A stretch of 64,000 nucleotides of DNA from Mesostigma viride (Eukaryota > Streptophyta > Mesostigmatophyceae > Mesostigmatales > Mesostigmataceae): the NCBI GenBank assembly GCA_009746045.1, contig RPFO01000106.1, positions 1,914,211 to 1,978,210 on the forward strand. Reading direction: 5' to 3'. How positions within the stretch are numbered: the first letter of the stretch is position 1; every line of letters begins with the position of its first letter. Made by a program: the position numbers and the translations under genes. Under the pieces are notes generated by a model that had not been told where the DNA came from, made no database searches, and worked only from the letters and a program-made list of their open reading frames with translations. Below are positions 63,963-64,000 of the stretch, in pieces.

Positions 63963-64000
63963 ATGATCCGGGATTTCCGAATAGGGGACTGCCGACGCGG

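Overview
This window is eukaryotic nuclear DNA, very probably from a green alga. The reasons are spliced genes with GT-AG introns and GTAAGT-type donors, CACTA (EnSpm) and Ty1/copia-like transposons, an extracellular RTX-repeat protein ending in a VWD/Root_cap-like domain, and very abundant low-complexity DNA. A prasinophyte or other chlorophyte fits best, but the species cannot be fixed from sequence alone. Most of the window is transposons nested in one another; I see no rRNA, tRNA or CRISPR.

Layout. 1-6189: copia-like retrotransposon 'C' (minus strand, running off the left edge), inserted into the gag gene of copia-like retrotransposon 'A' (6190-8906). A sits at the edge of a 4.8 kb minisatellite (8907-13670) built on a 20-bp unit. 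13625-15418 (minus) and 18008-22799 (plus) are divergent genes that I read as the accessory gene and Tnp2-type transposase of a CACTA element ('CACTA-2'). It is followed by an 80-bp tandem array and a possible right terminus near 25022. 26292-27636 is a non-autonomous piggyBac-like element with TTAA duplications. 27858-33826 is the most convincing host gene: about 40 RTX nonapeptides, a Cys-rich exon and a VWD/Root_cap-like C-terminus, in four exons whose phases all agree. 36815-38070 holds decayed LINE reverse-transcriptase pieces, and 38080-42437 holds G/T-rich repeats, palindromes and a 355-bp tandem repeat.

43140-59241 is a 16.1 kb CACTA element ('CACTA-1') with near-perfect CACTAGG termini and TTTTTACCAC subterminal repeats. 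It has a six-exon Tnp2 transposase (minus strand) and a divergent accessory gene (plus strand). The accessory gene is split by copia-like retrotransposon 'B' (49604-57066), which has two 377-bp LTRs and a GTTGG target duplication. CACTA-1 itself appears to interrupt a plus-strand gene whose pieces lie at 42500-43139 and 59242-61960. The right end has a 1 kb (CCCT)n tract, the first exon of an unknown gene, and a 21-bp hairpin.

The most unusual biology is in the two copia-like families. Both encode integrase upstream of an aspartic-protease-like domain, which lies upstream of reverse transcriptase (INT-PR-RT-RH instead of PR-INT-RT-RH). Both also have a DT(N/Q)A protease motif in place of DTGA or DSGA, and HGDD in place of YVDD in the reverse transcriptase. 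Because the two families differ in LTR, gag and most pol residues yet share all three traits, this looks like a distinct lineage and not decay of one copy.
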